A stretch of DNA of 64,000 nt from Massilia sp. Mn16-1_5 (GTDB lineage: Bacteria > Pseudomonadota > Gammaproteobacteria > Burkholderiales > Burkholderiaceae_D). Positions 45,823 through 55,025 of the stretch are shown here, piece by piece (position 1 is the stretch's first letter; the number at the start of each line of letters is the position of its first letter). Below the pieces are notes generated by a model that saw nothing but the letters and a program-made list of their open reading frames with translations, was not told where the DNA came from and did no database searches. The stretch covers positions 150,995-214,994 of the forward strand of contig NZ_PPXQ01000011.1 of NCBI RefSeq assembly GCF_004798585.1. Reading direction: 5' to 3'. The translations under genes and the position numbers were made by a program.

Positions 45823-47277
45823 ATGCTGACTCTGAAAGACCCGACCCTGCTGCGCCAGCAAGCCTATATCGACGGCGCATGGTGCGATGCCAACGAAGGC
45901 GCCACTGTCGACGTGATCAATCCGGCCACCGGAGAGAAGCTGGGCACCGTGCCGCACATGGGCGCGCAGGAAACCCGGCGTGCGATCGAGGCCGCCGCCA
46001 CGGCCTGGCCGGCCTGGCGCAGGAAGACCGCGCGCGAACGTGCCCTCGTCCTGCGCAAGTGGAACGACCTGATGCTGGAAAACGCCGACGACCTGGCGCT
46101 CCTGATGACGGCCGAACAAGGCAAACCCCTGGCGGAAGCGAAAGGAGAGGTGGCCTACGCCGCCTCCTTCTTCGAGTGGTTCGGAGAAGAAGCCAAGCGT
46201 GTCGCCGGCGAGACGATCCAGTCGCCCTGGCCGGACCGCCGCATCGTCGTCACCAAGGAACCGATCGGCGTCTGCGCGGCCATCACGCCCTGGAATTTTC
46301 CTGCCGCGATGATCACGAGGAAAGTCGCGCCGGCACTGGCAGCCGGCTGCCCGATCGTTTTAAAACCGGCCGAGCTGACGCCGTATTCGGCGCTGGCCCT
46401 GGCCGTGCTGGCCGAGCGCGCCGGCGTACCGAAAGGCGTGTTCAGTGTCGTGATCGGCGACGCCAAGGCGATCGGCGGCGAAATGACCAGCAACCCACTG
46501 GTGCGCAAGCTCAGTTTTACGGGATCGACCGCCGTCGGCCGCCTGCTCATGGAACAGTGCGCGCCGACGATCAAGAAGGTCTCGCTGGAACTGGGCGGCA
46601 ACGCCTCCTTCATCGTGTTCGACGACGCCGACATCGATGCCGCCGTCGAGGGAGCGATCGCCTCCAAGTACCGCAACGCCGGCCAGACCTGCGTCTGCGC
46701 CAACCGGATCTACGTGCAGGACGGCGTCTACGAGGAATTCGCGCAGAAGCTGGTGACCGCGGTGGGCAAACTAAAAGTCGGCAACGGCGTCGAGGCGGGC
46801 GTCAACCAGGGGCCGCTGATCGAAGAGAAGGCCGTGGTAAAAGTCGAGCAGCACATCGCCGACGCGCTGGGCAAGGGCGCGCGCCTGCTGCTGGGCGGCA
46901 AGCGCCACGAACTCGGCCACAGCTTCTTCCAGCCGACCGTTCTCGCCGACGTCAATGCCAGCATGGCGGTCGCGCGCGAAGAAACCTTTGGACCGCTGGC
47001 GCCCCTGTTCCGCTTCAAGACCGAGGACGAGGTGATCGCCATGGCGAACGACACCGAGTTCGGCCTGGCCTCCTATTTTTATTCGCGCGACATCGGGCGC
47101 GTCTGGCGCGTGGCCGAGCAGATCGAGACCGGGATGGTGGGCGTGAACACCGGCCTGATCTCGACCGAAGTCGCGCCTTTCGGCGGCGTCAAGCAATCGG
47201 GCCTGGGCCGCGAAGGTTCCATTTACGGGATGGACGATTACCTGGTCGTGAAATACATCTGCATGGGCGGCGTTTGA
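45823..47277 (+). CDS. gabD: succinate-semialdehyde dehydrogenase GabD
   Basis: A 484-residue aldehyde dehydrogenase. Motifs are FTGSTAVGRLL near 231-241, ELGGNASFIVF near 257-267 and NAGQTCVCANR with the nucleophilic Cys near 291. SSADH completes GABA breakdown to succinate, which fits the polyamine/GABA genes upstream. Start 45823 is preceded by CGAGGATCCC; an upstream in-frame extension overlaps hiuH and is rejected. The broken DUF4844-like gene starts 1 base after the stop. Confidence 0.93.
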   Translation: MLTLKDPTLLRQQAYIDGAWCDANEGATVDVINPATGEKLGTVPHMGAQETRRAIEAAATAWPAWRRKTARERALVLRKWNDLMLENADDLALLMTAEQGKPLAEAKGEVAYAASFFEWFGEEAKRVAGETIQSPWPDRRIVVTKEPIGVCAAITPWNFPAAMITRKVAPALAAGCPIVLKPAELTPYSALALAVLAERAGVPKGVFSVVIGDAKAIGGEMTSNPLVRKLSFTGSTAVGRLLMEQCAPTIKKVSLELGGNASFIVFDDADIDAAVEGAIASKYRNAGQTCVCANRIYVQDGVYEEFAQKLVTAVGKLKVGNGVEAGVNQGPLIEEKAVVKVEQHIADALGKGARLLLGGKRHELGHSFFQPTVLADVNASMAVAREETFGPLAPLFRFKTEDEVIAMANDTEFGLASYFYSRDIGRVWRVAEQIETGMVGVNTGLISTEVAPFGGVKQSGLGREGSIYGMDDYLVVKYICMGGV

Positions 47278-47610
47278 ATGACAATCACGCGCGATCCGCT
47301 CTCCAGCGTCGTCGACGCCCCGCTGTTCATTGTGCCGCGGGTGCTCGACGCGTTGCGGGCCTACCGTGAGCGGCCGCGGTCCGCAAACCCGGCCGGCGCC
47401 CAGCTGGATGCGCTGCTCGATCGCCTGCTCGCTGGCGTGGCGGCGCATCCGACCAAGTTCTGGGTGATGCGGCAGTTCCGGGACGCCTTGCAGGCCGTCG
47501 AGGGCGAAGACCTGGAAGCGCGCACGCAGTTCCGCAGCGCGCTCGAGTAGCTGATGGACATCCTCGGCATCGGCAGTTCGGACGGCATCCTCGGGCCCGA
47601 CCACCGCTGA
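47278..47610 (+). pseudogene. DUF4844-like gene with in-frame amber codon
   Basis: The first 90 codons end at TAG 47548-47550. The same frame then continues without shift through LMDILGIGSSDGILGPDHR to TGA 47608-47610, 111 codons in all, near the usual DUF4844 length. MDILGIGSSDGIL is the hallmark C-terminal motif of that family (recalled, not searched), and [21 protein letters not shown] (20 residues DALLDR to FWVM) fits its centre. A single G-to-T or C-to-T change from Glu or Gln would explain the TAG. Alternatives are a real 90-residue product or a sequencing error. It begins 1 base after gabD. Confidence 0.65.
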
Positions 47611-47735
47611 CTGCACCCCTCTTACCCACGCTGCATGATCCGGCGTCCTTGCGCGCCGTCTTCGCTCCGCACTGTTCAATAAGTCGTTATGATCAATTGA
47701 CCCACGTCACGGGCCAACATAACAGGAGACATGCA

Positions 47736-49469
47736 GTGGAAAAGAACGTGTTGAAACACCCCCGGCACCTGAAACCCTTGCTCGCCTCGAGCGTCGTCGT
47801 ACTGCTTGCCGCCTGCGGCGGTAACGACAACGACACGGCACCGCCGTCGCGCGTCGCCATGGATGTCGTGCGCACCGCCGGCGGCGAAGTCCGCGCCGTC
47901 GACCGCCTCGGCATGCGCAGCTATTTCGCCATTCCCTTCGCGGCGCCTCCCGTCGGCGAGCGGCGCTGGCAAGCGCCGGCGCCGGCGCAGCCCTGGACGG
48001 CGACGCTGGCCGCCACCAAATCGGCGGCGCCCTGCCTGCAAACGAGCGCCAGCCCCTTCCGCCTGTCCGGCGACAGCGAAGACTGCCTCTACCTCGACGT
48101 GCACGCGCCGACCGGACTCGGCCCGTTCCCGGTCATGGTTAACCTGCATGGCGGCGCTTTCAATACGGGCGGCGCCTCGGTGTATGCCGATCCCTCGCCG
48201 CTTGTCACCAAGGGCGTGATCGTCGTGAACGTCGCCTACCGCCTGGGCGCGATGGGCTTCCTCGCGCACCCGACGCTGGCGCAGGACGGCGCCGCCGGCA
48301 ACTACGGCATCATGGACCAGCAGGCGGCATTGAAATGGGTACAGGACAATATCGTCCAGTTCGCGGGCGACAAGAACAACGTCACCGTGTTCGGCGAGTC
48401 GGCCGGCGGCTTCAGCGTCATGACGCACCTCGCCTCGCCCGGCTCGAAAGGCCTGTTCCAGAAGGCGATGATCCAGAGCGGGAACTACGGCAACGACCGC
48501 CAACTGAGCGCGGCGCAGATGGGGGCGGTCAGCCAGTCCATCGTCGACACCGCGATCAATAGCGCCAGGGCAGCGGGCGTCACCGGCATCAACTGCGATC
48601 CCGGCGCGGTCACGGCCGCCTGCCTGCGCAGCCTGCCGGACTCGGTCATCCGCACCTATCTCGCTAACGCCATCAGCACGGCGCTACCGATCATGGTGCC
48701 CTCGGTGGACGGCAAAGTGCTGCCGAAGTCGGTCAAGGCGACTTTCGCCGCCGGCGAAAACATCAAGGTGCCGACCGTCAACGGCACCAACGAGGACGAG
48801 TATGCGCTGTACATCGCCATCAACGAAGCGGGGCGCCGCGCCGCGGCTGCCAACTTCGACCCGGCCAACACCAGTTTCTCGCTGCCGGCCGCCGGCTATG
48901 CGCCAACGATCGCCGGCCTGACCGCGGGCACCGGCATCGACGTGAACGCGGTCATTGCGAACTTCTATCCGCTGTCGAACTACGGCAGCAATCCGGCCAC
49001 CCAGCCGAGCCTGGCCGCATCAAGCCTGGCGACCGACCTCGGCTTCTCCTGCCCGGCGCTACGCACCTCGCAGCGCATCGCCGCGCAGGGTTCACCGGTC
49101 TACATGTACGAATTCCGCGACCAGACGGCGCTGCCGACTGTCGGTGTGGCGAACGGCAATTACTACCTGAGCTTCCCGCAGGGCGCCGCGCACTCGTATG
49201 ACTTGCAATACCTGTACAACCTGGGAGACCTGCGCAACGAGGAACGGCGCACGCTGCAGACGGCGATGACGACCTACTGGAGCAATTTTGCGAAGACGGG
49301 CAATCCGAACAGCGGCGGCAGCGTGCCGGCGGAGTGGCCGGCGTTCACGGTAACGGACAATCGGGTGCTGGGGCTGGATGTAGCCTCGGGTGGCGGAGTA
49401 AGAGCCTTGACGAGCTTCGATGCGGACCACAAGTGCACGACAGCTTGGGGAAGAATCGTGACGTTCTAA
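47736..49469 (+). CDS. type B carboxylesterase, lipoprotein
   Basis: A 577-residue carboxylesterase. The signal ends in the lipobox LLAAC (Cys about 26), followed by GGNDN. SEDCLYLDVHAP near 128-139 and NLHGGAFNTGG near 150-160 are family motifs. The nucleophile is in FGESAGGFSV (about 224-233), the acid in GTNEDEY and the His in AAHSYDLQYLYN. AGGAGACATGCA precedes GTG 47736, which is preferred over ATG 47731 in a wrong frame. The substrate is unknown; it could release esters at the cell surface. Confidence 0.88.
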   Translation: MEKNVLKHPRHLKPLLASSVVVLLAACGGNDNDTAPPSRVAMDVVRTAGGEVRAVDRLGMRSYFAIPFAAPPVGERRWQAPAPAQPWTATLAATKSAAPCLQTSASPFRLSGDSEDCLYLDVHAPTGLGPFPVMVNLHGGAFNTGGASVYADPSPLVTKGVIVVNVAYRLGAMGFLAHPTLAQDGAAGNYGIMDQQAALKWVQDNIVQFAGDKNNVTVFGESAGGFSVMTHLASPGSKGLFQKAMIQSGNYGNDRQLSAAQMGAVSQSIVDTAINSARAAGVTGINCDPGAVTAACLRSLPDSVIRTYLANAISTALPIMVPSVDGKVLPKSVKATFAAGENIKVPTVNGTNEDEYALYIAINEAGRRAAAANFDPANTSFSLPAAGYAPTIAGLTAGTGIDVNAVIANFYPLSNYGSNPATQPSLAASSLATDLGFSCPALRTSQRIAAQGSPVYMYEFRDQTALPTVGVANGNYYLSFPQGAAHSYDLQYLYNLGDLRNEERRTLQTAMTTYWSNFAKTGNPNSGGSVPAEWPAFTVTDNRVLGLDVASGGGVRALTSFDADHKCTTAWGRIVTF

Positions 49470-49488
49470 CGGCCTTGTTCCCTGCCTG

Positions 49489-49604
49489 TGGGCACCCGTG
49501 CCCACGCGTTACGTGCGGACGATTTGACCACCATACGGCGATAGGTCACAGCCAACGCACAGTGGGAACGTGCGTAACGCGTGGGCTCGGAGAGCCCACC
49601 CTAC
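49489..49604. repeat. degenerate REP-like palindrome
   Basis: The right end reads GAGCCCACCCTAC with the usual head, while the left end has GTGGGCACCCGTGCCCAC without the GTAGGG. Inside, GCGTTACG pairs with CGTAACGC. It lies between convergent genes like three of the other four copies. Confidence 0.7.
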
Positions 49605-49620
49605 GTACGCAACTGCCTCG

Positions 49621-49995
49621 TTAAACGTCTTTGTATTCGTAATACTTGCGCGCGTCGCCGCGCACTTTGTCGGCGGGATACTTGGCGCGGTTGAGGAGCA
49701 TCTTTTCCTCGACCGCCGCCATCAGGTCGACGTCGAGTTTATCCGCCAGGCGCACCAGGTAGACCAGCACATCGGCCATCTCATGGCGCACTTGCACCAG
49801 TTTCTCGTCGCCCAGTTCCTCGATGCGCCCATGCTGCAGCCACTGAAAATGTTCGAGCAGCTCGGCCGCCTCGACCGCCAGCGCCGACGACAGATTCTTC
49901 GGCGTATGGAACTGGTCCCAGTCGCGCTCGTCCACGAAAGTGCGCACCAGCTCGCGCAGCCGGGCCAGCTCTCCCGGGCCGGCTGCTTCACTCAC
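49621..49995 (-). CDS. MazG-like nucleotide pyrophosphohydrolase
   Basis: A 124-residue all-helical NTP pyrophosphohydrolase of the MazG/iMazG (RS21-C6) type. The metal-binding ExxE...ExxD pattern is at EAAELLEHF (about 36-44) and EMADVLVYLV (about 68-77). It likely removes non-canonical or excess dNTPs. The start is GTG 49995, overlapping the can stop (GTGA), so it is translated with carbonic anhydrase. Confidence 0.85.
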   Translation of the reverse strand: MSEAAGPGELARLRELVRTFVDERDWDQFHTPKNLSSALAVEAAELLEHFQWLQHGRIEELGDEKLVQVRHEMADVLVYLVRLADKLDVDLMAAVEEKMLLNRAKYPADKVRGDARKYYEYKDV

Positions 49996-50669
49996 AGCTC
50001 TTCCCCGCGGTCGCGGTAGCCGTCCAGCACCGAGGCCAGCTTCGGTGCGATTTCCTCGAAGCTGCTGACGGTAATGCCGAGGTCGCGCAGCAGGCCGTCG
50101 TGCACGCCGTAGACCCAGCTGTGGATTGTCAGCGGCTGGCCGCGCTCCCAGGCGTCGCGCACGATGGTCGTCTGCGCCACGTTGATCACCTGCTCGGCGA
50201 CGTTCAGTTCGACCAGGCGGTTGGTGGCCGAGACGCCGGCCACGTTGCCCAGGTACTTGCCATGCTTTTCGCGCACGTCGCGCACGTGACCGAGCCAGTT
50301 GTCGGCCAGTCCGACGCGGGTATCGGTGAGGGCCGCATGCACACCCCCGCAGCCATAATGGCCGCAGATGATGATGTGCTTGACCTTCAGGACGTCGACC
50401 GCGAACTGCAATACGGAGAGGCAGTTCAGGTCCGAGTGCACGACCACGTTGGCGATATTCCGGTGGACGAACAGCTCGCCCGGCGCCATGCCGAGCAGTT
50501 CGTTGGCCGGCACGCGGCTGTCCGAGCAGCCGATCCACAGGTATTCCGGCGCCTGTTGCGAAGCCAGATCCTTGAAGAAGCCCGGGTCTTCCTCGACCAT
50601 CGTGGCCGCCCACTTGCGGTTGCGTTCGAAGAGGTCGGCAGCTGTCAGGCCGGTCGGTGTTTTCGCCAT
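49992..50669 (-). CDS. can: beta carbonic anhydrase Can
   Basis: A 225-residue beta-class carbonic anhydrase. Zinc ligands are Cys48, Asp50 and Arg52 in CSDSRVP, with His104 and Cys107 in GHYGCGG. It interconverts CO2 and bicarbonate. ATG 50669 has CAGGAGAATCCA upstream. It starts the can-MazG pair and is divergent from gntR. Confidence 0.95.
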   Translation of the reverse strand: MAKTPTGLTAADLFERNRKWAATMVEEDPGFFKDLASQQAPEYLWIGCSDSRVPANELLGMAPGELFVHRNIANVVVHSDLNCLSVLQFAVDVLKVKHIIICGHYGCGGVHAALTDTRVGLADNWLGHVRDVREKHGKYLGNVAGVSATNRLVELNVAEQVINVAQTTIVRDAWERGQPLTIHSWVYGVHDGLLRDLGITVSSFEEIAPKLASVLDGYRDRGEEL

Positions 50670-50814
50670 TGGATTCTCCTGCTGAAGGAAAGGCGCGGAA
50701 CGCGCCCTGTGATATTTGGTGAACTTTGCGTATTGTAAACGCAACACCGGAAGCACACAGTGAAAGTCGAAAGCGTCGCAATGCCCACTGCTTCCCTATG
50801 CTTCAGTCAAGGTA

Positions 50815-50828
50815 TGATAACGATACCA
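50815..50828. promoter_or_regulatory. GntR operator at gntR
   Basis: TGATAACGATACCA lies just upstream of the gntR start and has the LacI-family shape with central CG. The same motif TG(A/T)TA(A/G)CG(A/C)TACCA is found at the gntK promoter. Confidence 0.75.
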
Positions 50829-50845
50829 AACCTGCCTCTGTTTCC

Positions 50846-51868
50846 ATGACCAAGACCGCCAGAAGCCGCACCAGCGGCCGCGCCACCCTCGCCGACGTTG
50901 CGGCCCGTGCCGGCGTGGCCACGATGACCGCATCGCGTGCGATCAGCCACCCCGATCAGGTGTCCGCCGCGCTGCGCGCCCGCGTGCAACAAGCCGTTGC
51001 CGACCTGGCCTATGTGCCCAACCGCGCGGCCCGCGCGCTGGCCACGGCGGAATCGAATGTCATCGTGGTACTGGTGCCCTCGCTCTCGAACGCCGTCTTC
51101 ACCGCGGTGCTGGCCGGCATCCAGGACGCGCTCGAGGCCGACGGCTACCAGATCCTGATCGGCAACACGCGTTATTCGGATGCGGAAGAGGAAAAGCTGC
51201 TGGGCATTTATTTGCAGTCGCATCCGGCCGGCATCCTGCTCTCGGGCCTCACCCATAGCGAGAAAGTGACGCAATTGCTTGCCAGCTCGAACCTGCCCGT
51301 GGTGTCGATGATGGACCTGGCCAGCGATCCGAACCGCTACTCGGTCGGCTTTTCCCAGCTGCAGGCGGGCTATACCATGACGCGCTACCTGATCGACAAG
51401 GGCCGCAAACGCATCGGTTTCATGGGCGCCCAGCTCGACGAGCGTACGCTCAAGCGCGCCGAGGGCTATCGCAAGGCGATGCAGGAAGCCGGCCTCTACG
51501 ATCCACAGCTGGAAACCATGGTGTCCGATCCGTCGACCATCGCACTTGGCGCCGAACTGCTGGGCCGCATGCTGGCGGTCACCCCGGATTGCGACGCGAT
51601 TTTCTGCTGCAACGACGACCTGGCCCACGGCGCGATCTACCAGTGCCAGCGGCGCGGAATCGCCGTACCGGAGCGCCTGGCCATTTGCGGCTTCAACGAT
51701 CTGCCGGCCTCGGCCTGGATGAATCCGTCCGTCACCACCATCGGCACCCCGCGCTACCGCGTGGGTTATGAAGCGGCCAGTTTGTTGCGCGCTATCATCA
51801 AGGGCACCGTTCCTGCCCAGACCCGGATCGACCTCGGCTTCACCCTGATGGCGCGCGAAAGCGCCTGA
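50846..51868 (+). CDS. gntR: LacI-family regulator of gluconate genes
   Basis: A 340-residue LacI-family repressor. The helix-turn-helix ATLADVAARAGVATMTASRA starts at about residue 12, and the hinge helix is VPNRAARALAT. The periplasmic-binding-like effector domain has PSTIALGAELL and FCCNDDLAHG. Placement before gntK and the shared operator indicate that gluconate (or 6-phosphogluconate) is the effector. The start is set after the operator; earlier in-frame ATGs would put the operator in the coding region. Confidence 0.9.
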   Translation: MTKTARSRTSGRATLADVAARAGVATMTASRAISHPDQVSAALRARVQQAVADLAYVPNRAARALATAESNVIVVLVPSLSNAVFTAVLAGIQDALEADGYQILIGNTRYSDAEEEKLLGIYLQSHPAGILLSGLTHSEKVTQLLASSNLPVVSMMDLASDPNRYSVGFSQLQAGYTMTRYLIDKGRKRIGFMGAQLDERTLKRAEGYRKAMQEAGLYDPQLETMVSDPSTIALGAELLGRMLAVTPDCDAIFCCNDDLAHGAIYQCQRRGIAVPERLAICGFNDLPASAWMNPSVTTIGTPRYRVGYEAASLLRAIIKGTVPAQTRIDLGFTLMARESA

Positions 51869-51932
51869 TTCCACGCGGCTTTTGCTTGCTACGCGCTCCA
51901 GCGCGCACGCTGCATTGCAGCATAAATAATTG

Positions 51933-51984
51933 TTTACAAATTTTCTCGTCGGCGTAGACTTGCCCGAAAATGTTAGCGCTACCA
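51933..51984 (+). promoter_or_regulatory. gntK promoter with GntR operator
   Basis: TTTACA at 51933-51938, 16 bases, TAGACT at 51955-51960, then TGTTAGCGCTACCA at 51971-51984. The operator lies just after the predicted start site, where a bound repressor would block initiation. Confidence 0.75.
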
Positions 51985-52014
51985 AAAGCGTCAACCCAAC
52001 ACGAGACAGTTTCG

Positions 52015-52530
52015 ATGAACAACAGCAAGCCTCCCCTGCGCTGGGTGGTGATGGGCGTATCTGGCTGCGGCAAGAGCGAAGTCGGCCGGCGCCTCGCCTC
52101 CGCGCTCGGCGTGCCCTTCCTCGAAGGCGACGCCTACCATCCCGCCGAGAACGTCGCCAAGATGGCCGCCGGCATTCCCCTCACTGATACGGACCGGGCC
52201 GGCTGGCTCGCCACCTTGCGCGACGAAATCGCCGCCGCCCATGCCCGCGGCGAGGGGCTGGTGCTGGCCTGCTCCGCCCTCAAGCGGCGCTACCGCGACC
52301 TGCTGCGCGAGGCCGATCCGGCCCTGCAATTCGTCCACCTGGACGGCGCACGGCCCCTGATCGCCCAGCGCATGCTGGCGCGCACGGCCCACTTCATGCC
52401 CACTTCCCTGCTCGACAGCCAGTTGGCCGACCTCGAACCACTGGGGCCGGACGAACAGGGACTGCGGCTCGACATCGTCAAGGATCCCGCCGACCTGGCA
52501 CAGGAAATCCTGCACACCCAGGGCCGCTAG
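52015..52530 (+). CDS. gntK: gluconokinase GntK
   Basis: A 171-residue gluconate kinase of the thermoresistant type. Walker A GVSGCGKS is at 14-21, followed by EGDAYHPAENVAKM near 34-47 and ACSALKRRYRD near 84-94. It makes 6-phosphogluconate. It is followed 32 bases later by an MFS transporter instead of the usual GntP/GntT permease. The 6-phosphogluconate pathway enzymes are not in the window. Confidence 0.94.
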   Translation: MNNSKPPLRWVVMGVSGCGKSEVGRRLASALGVPFLEGDAYHPAENVAKMAAGIPLTDTDRAGWLATLRDEIAAAHARGEGLVLACSALKRRYRDLLREADPALQFVHLDGARPLIAQRMLARTAHFMPTSLLDSQLADLEPLGPDEQGLRLDIVKDPADLAQEILHTQGR

Positions 52531-52562
52531 AGCCCATCCACAATGACATTCAAGGAGACAAC

Positions 52563-53879
52563 ATGAGATTCACATCCACCAAAGGCATCGGCCGCCGCCG
52601 CTGGGGCATCGGCGCACTGCTCGGCATCGGCGTGCTGGTCAACTACATCGACCGCATCGGCCTGTCGGTCGCGGGGCCGCAAATCCAGGAACAGTTCGCG
52701 CTGACGGCTGTCGAAATGGGCCTGCTGTTCAGTGCCTTCGCCTGGTCGTATTCGCTGCTGCAAATCCCGGTCGGCATGGTGATGGACCGCTTCGGCCCTA
52801 CCCGGGTGGGCCGCTGGGGCGCCTTCCTGTGGGGCATGGCCTCGGTCATTACCGCGCTCTCGAGCGGCTTTGCCGGCATCTTCGCCGCCCGTGTCCTGCT
52901 CGGCATCGCCGAGGCGCCGGCCTTCCCGGTCAGCGCCAAGGCGACCGGCTACTGGTTCCCGCGCAACGAGCGCGGCCTGGCCACCGCCATTTTCGATGCC
53001 GCCGCCAAGTTCTCCAACGTGATCGGCGTGCCGCTGGTGGCGATCACGGTGGTGACCCTGGGCTGGCGCTGGGGTTTTGCACTGACCGCGGCGCTCAGTT
53101 TCAGCTATTTCTTCGCCTTTTATTTCTTCTACCGCGACCCAAGCGCCGACACCCGGCTCTCGAAGGCCGAATACGCCTACATCAAGGACAACGGCGGTGC
53201 GCCGGAAGGCCCGTCCGACGCCGGCGCCGTCAGCATGCTCGGCTACCTGCTCACCCGGTCCAAAGTCTGGGGCTTGACCATCGGCTTCGCCGCCTACGGC
53301 TACACCTTTTATTTGTTCCTGACCTGGCTGCCCGGCTACCTGGTCCAGACCATGCACATGAGCATCCTGAAGTCGGCCGGCTATGCCGCCATCCCCTGGG
53401 CCTTCGCCACGCTCACCGACCTGTTCGTCGGCGGCTGGCTGATCGACCACCTGGTCAAGAAGGGCAAGGACGAATCCAAGGTCCGTAAAACCGTGCTGGT
53501 GGTCGGGATGATGTTCGGCCTGGCCGTGTTCGGCGCGACCCAGACCACCAATCCGGCCTGGGCGATCTTCTGGATCTCGATCGCGCTCGGCGGACTGGCC
53601 TCGGCGGCGCCGGTAGGCTGGTCCCTGCCCTCGCTGATCGCCCCGAAAGGCGGCGCCGGCACCATCGGCGGCATCATGAACTTCGCCAACAACCTGATGG
53701 GAGCGGCCGCGCCCATCGTCACCGGTATCATCGTCGGAGCGACGAATTCCTTCACGAATGCGTTCTTTGTTGCTGGTGTGATTTTGGTAATCGGCATCGT
53801 CTGCTTTGTCTTCGTGATGGGCAAGATCGAGCCGATCCCGGAGCCGCAGGCCCGCGCCAACGCCTTGCCTGCCACCTGA
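52563..53879 (+). CDS. MFS transporter, sugar-acid type (gluconate-linked)
   Basis: A 438-residue major facilitator with 12 hydrophobic segments. GVLVNYIDRIGLSVAGPQI (about residues 22-40) is typical of the anion:cation symporter branch for hexuronates and galactonate. Helix-2/3 loop DRFGPTRVGR near 74-83 fits MFS. Upstream gntK and downstream porin imply gluconate or a related sugar acid. Ribosome site AAGGAGACAAC. Confidence 0.9.
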   Translation: MRFTSTKGIGRRRWGIGALLGIGVLVNYIDRIGLSVAGPQIQEQFALTAVEMGLLFSAFAWSYSLLQIPVGMVMDRFGPTRVGRWGAFLWGMASVITALSSGFAGIFAARVLLGIAEAPAFPVSAKATGYWFPRNERGLATAIFDAAAKFSNVIGVPLVAITVVTLGWRWGFALTAALSFSYFFAFYFFYRDPSADTRLSKAEYAYIKDNGGAPEGPSDAGAVSMLGYLLTRSKVWGLTIGFAAYGYTFYLFLTWLPGYLVQTMHMSILKSAGYAAIPWAFATLTDLFVGGWLIDHLVKKGKDESKVRKTVLVVGMMFGLAVFGATQTTNPAWAIFWISIALGGLASAAPVGWSLPSLIAPKGGAGTIGGIMNFANNLMGAAAPIVTGIIVGATNSFTNAFFVAGVILVIGIVCFVFVMGKIEPIPEPQARANALPAT

Positions 53880-53894
53880 GCCAACGGGACGAAC

Positions 53895-54953
53895 ATGATC
53901 AAAACCTGTTTTTCCCTTGTCCTGCTGGCGCTGGGCAGCGGCGCCGCGTGCGCGCAAAGCGCAGTGAATTTTTATGGTGTGATGGACCTGGGCCTGTCGG
54001 TCGACGGCGGCGGCCTGGGCGGCAGCGCAACCCGCGTCACCAGCGGCATGGCGACCCAGAGCCGCTGGGGCTTTCGCGGCAGCGAGGAACTCGGCAATGG
54101 CATGAGCGCCTTCTTCGTCCTCGAAGGCGGCATCCACGCCGACAAGGGCGACTCGACCCAGAACAACACCTTGTTCGGCCGCGCCGCGCTGGTCGGCCTG
54201 CGCGGGCGCTACGGCGCGCTGTCGATCGGCCTGCAGGACACGCCGCTGTTTACGACGCTGAACGTGGTGGTCGACCCGCTGCGCAACGGCATCATCCGCT
54301 CGAACAACCTGATGGCGCCGACCGGCTTTCGGGCCGGCAATTCGGTCCTGTACCGCTCGCCCGACTTCAGCGGTTTCAGCGGCGACCTGATGTATGTGCC
54401 GGGAGAGGTGGCCGGCGACAGCGCGGCGGCGCGCGCCTGGGGCGGCTCGCTCGGCTACAGCCGAGGCCGGCTCAATGCGCGTGTGGCTTACCACCGCCGC
54501 AACAACGACACGGCGATCGTCAAAGGCAGCGAAGACGCGCGCAATACCTTGGTGGGTGCGAACTACGACTTCGGTCCGCTGCGCGCCCACCTCGGCTACG
54601 AGCTCAACCGGGGACCGGGCAGCTCGCCGCTGAACAATACGCAGGCGCTGTTCGGTGGCGCCGCGCCGGTAGCGTCCACCGACAGCCGCGACCTGCTGCT
54701 GGCGGCAAGCATGCCGCTGGGCGCCAGCACAGTCGTGGCCAGCTACGTGCGCAAGGATGACCGCACCCGCTTCGACCAGGATGCGCGCCAGCTCGGCCTG
54801 GCCTACATGTATGCGTTCTCGAAGCGCAGCGACGTCTACACCTCGTTCGCACGCATCCACAACCTCCATGGCGCGGCCTACACCGAAGGCAACAGCGAGG
54901 AAGCCGGCACGGGCGACCGCCAATTTACCCTGGGGCTGCGCCACCGCTTCTGA
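53895..54953 (+). CDS. outer membrane porin, general type
   Basis: A 352-residue porin: signal peptide ends CAQS, the mature start NFYGVMDLGLSVDGG is the usual beta-proteobacterial porin opening, and the last residue is Phe (LRHRF), needed for BAM insertion. Located 15 bases after the MFS gene, so probably in one operon giving entry of gluconate across both membranes. Confidence 0.9.
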   Translation: MIKTCFSLVLLALGSGAACAQSAVNFYGVMDLGLSVDGGGLGGSATRVTSGMATQSRWGFRGSEELGNGMSAFFVLEGGIHADKGDSTQNNTLFGRAALVGLRGRYGALSIGLQDTPLFTTLNVVVDPLRNGIIRSNNLMAPTGFRAGNSVLYRSPDFSGFSGDLMYVPGEVAGDSAAARAWGGSLGYSRGRLNARVAYHRRNNDTAIVKGSEDARNTLVGANYDFGPLRAHLGYELNRGPGSSPLNNTQALFGGAAPVASTDSRDLLLAASMPLGASTVVASYVRKDDRTRFDQDARQLGLAYMYAFSKRSDVYTSFARIHNLHGAAYTEGNSEEAGTGDRQFTLGLRHRF

Positions 54954-54975
54954 ACGCGCAGCGCGCACAGGCATG

Positions 54976-55014
54976 AAAAAACCGCCAGGGGCTGATGCCA
55001 CCCGGCGGTTTTGT
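54976..55014. terminator. bidirectional terminator between porin and dnaJ
   Basis: ACCGCC(A)GGG pairs with CCCGGCGGT, with A-run on one side and TTTTGTCTT on the other. Serves the convergent porin and dnaJ genes. Confidence 0.8.
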
Positions 55015-55025
55015 CTTGAAGCGGC

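Noticed and set aside
52527..55001. 824-codon reverse frame opposite the MFS and porin genes
   Set aside because: It covers two unrelated real genes and has no domain sequence.
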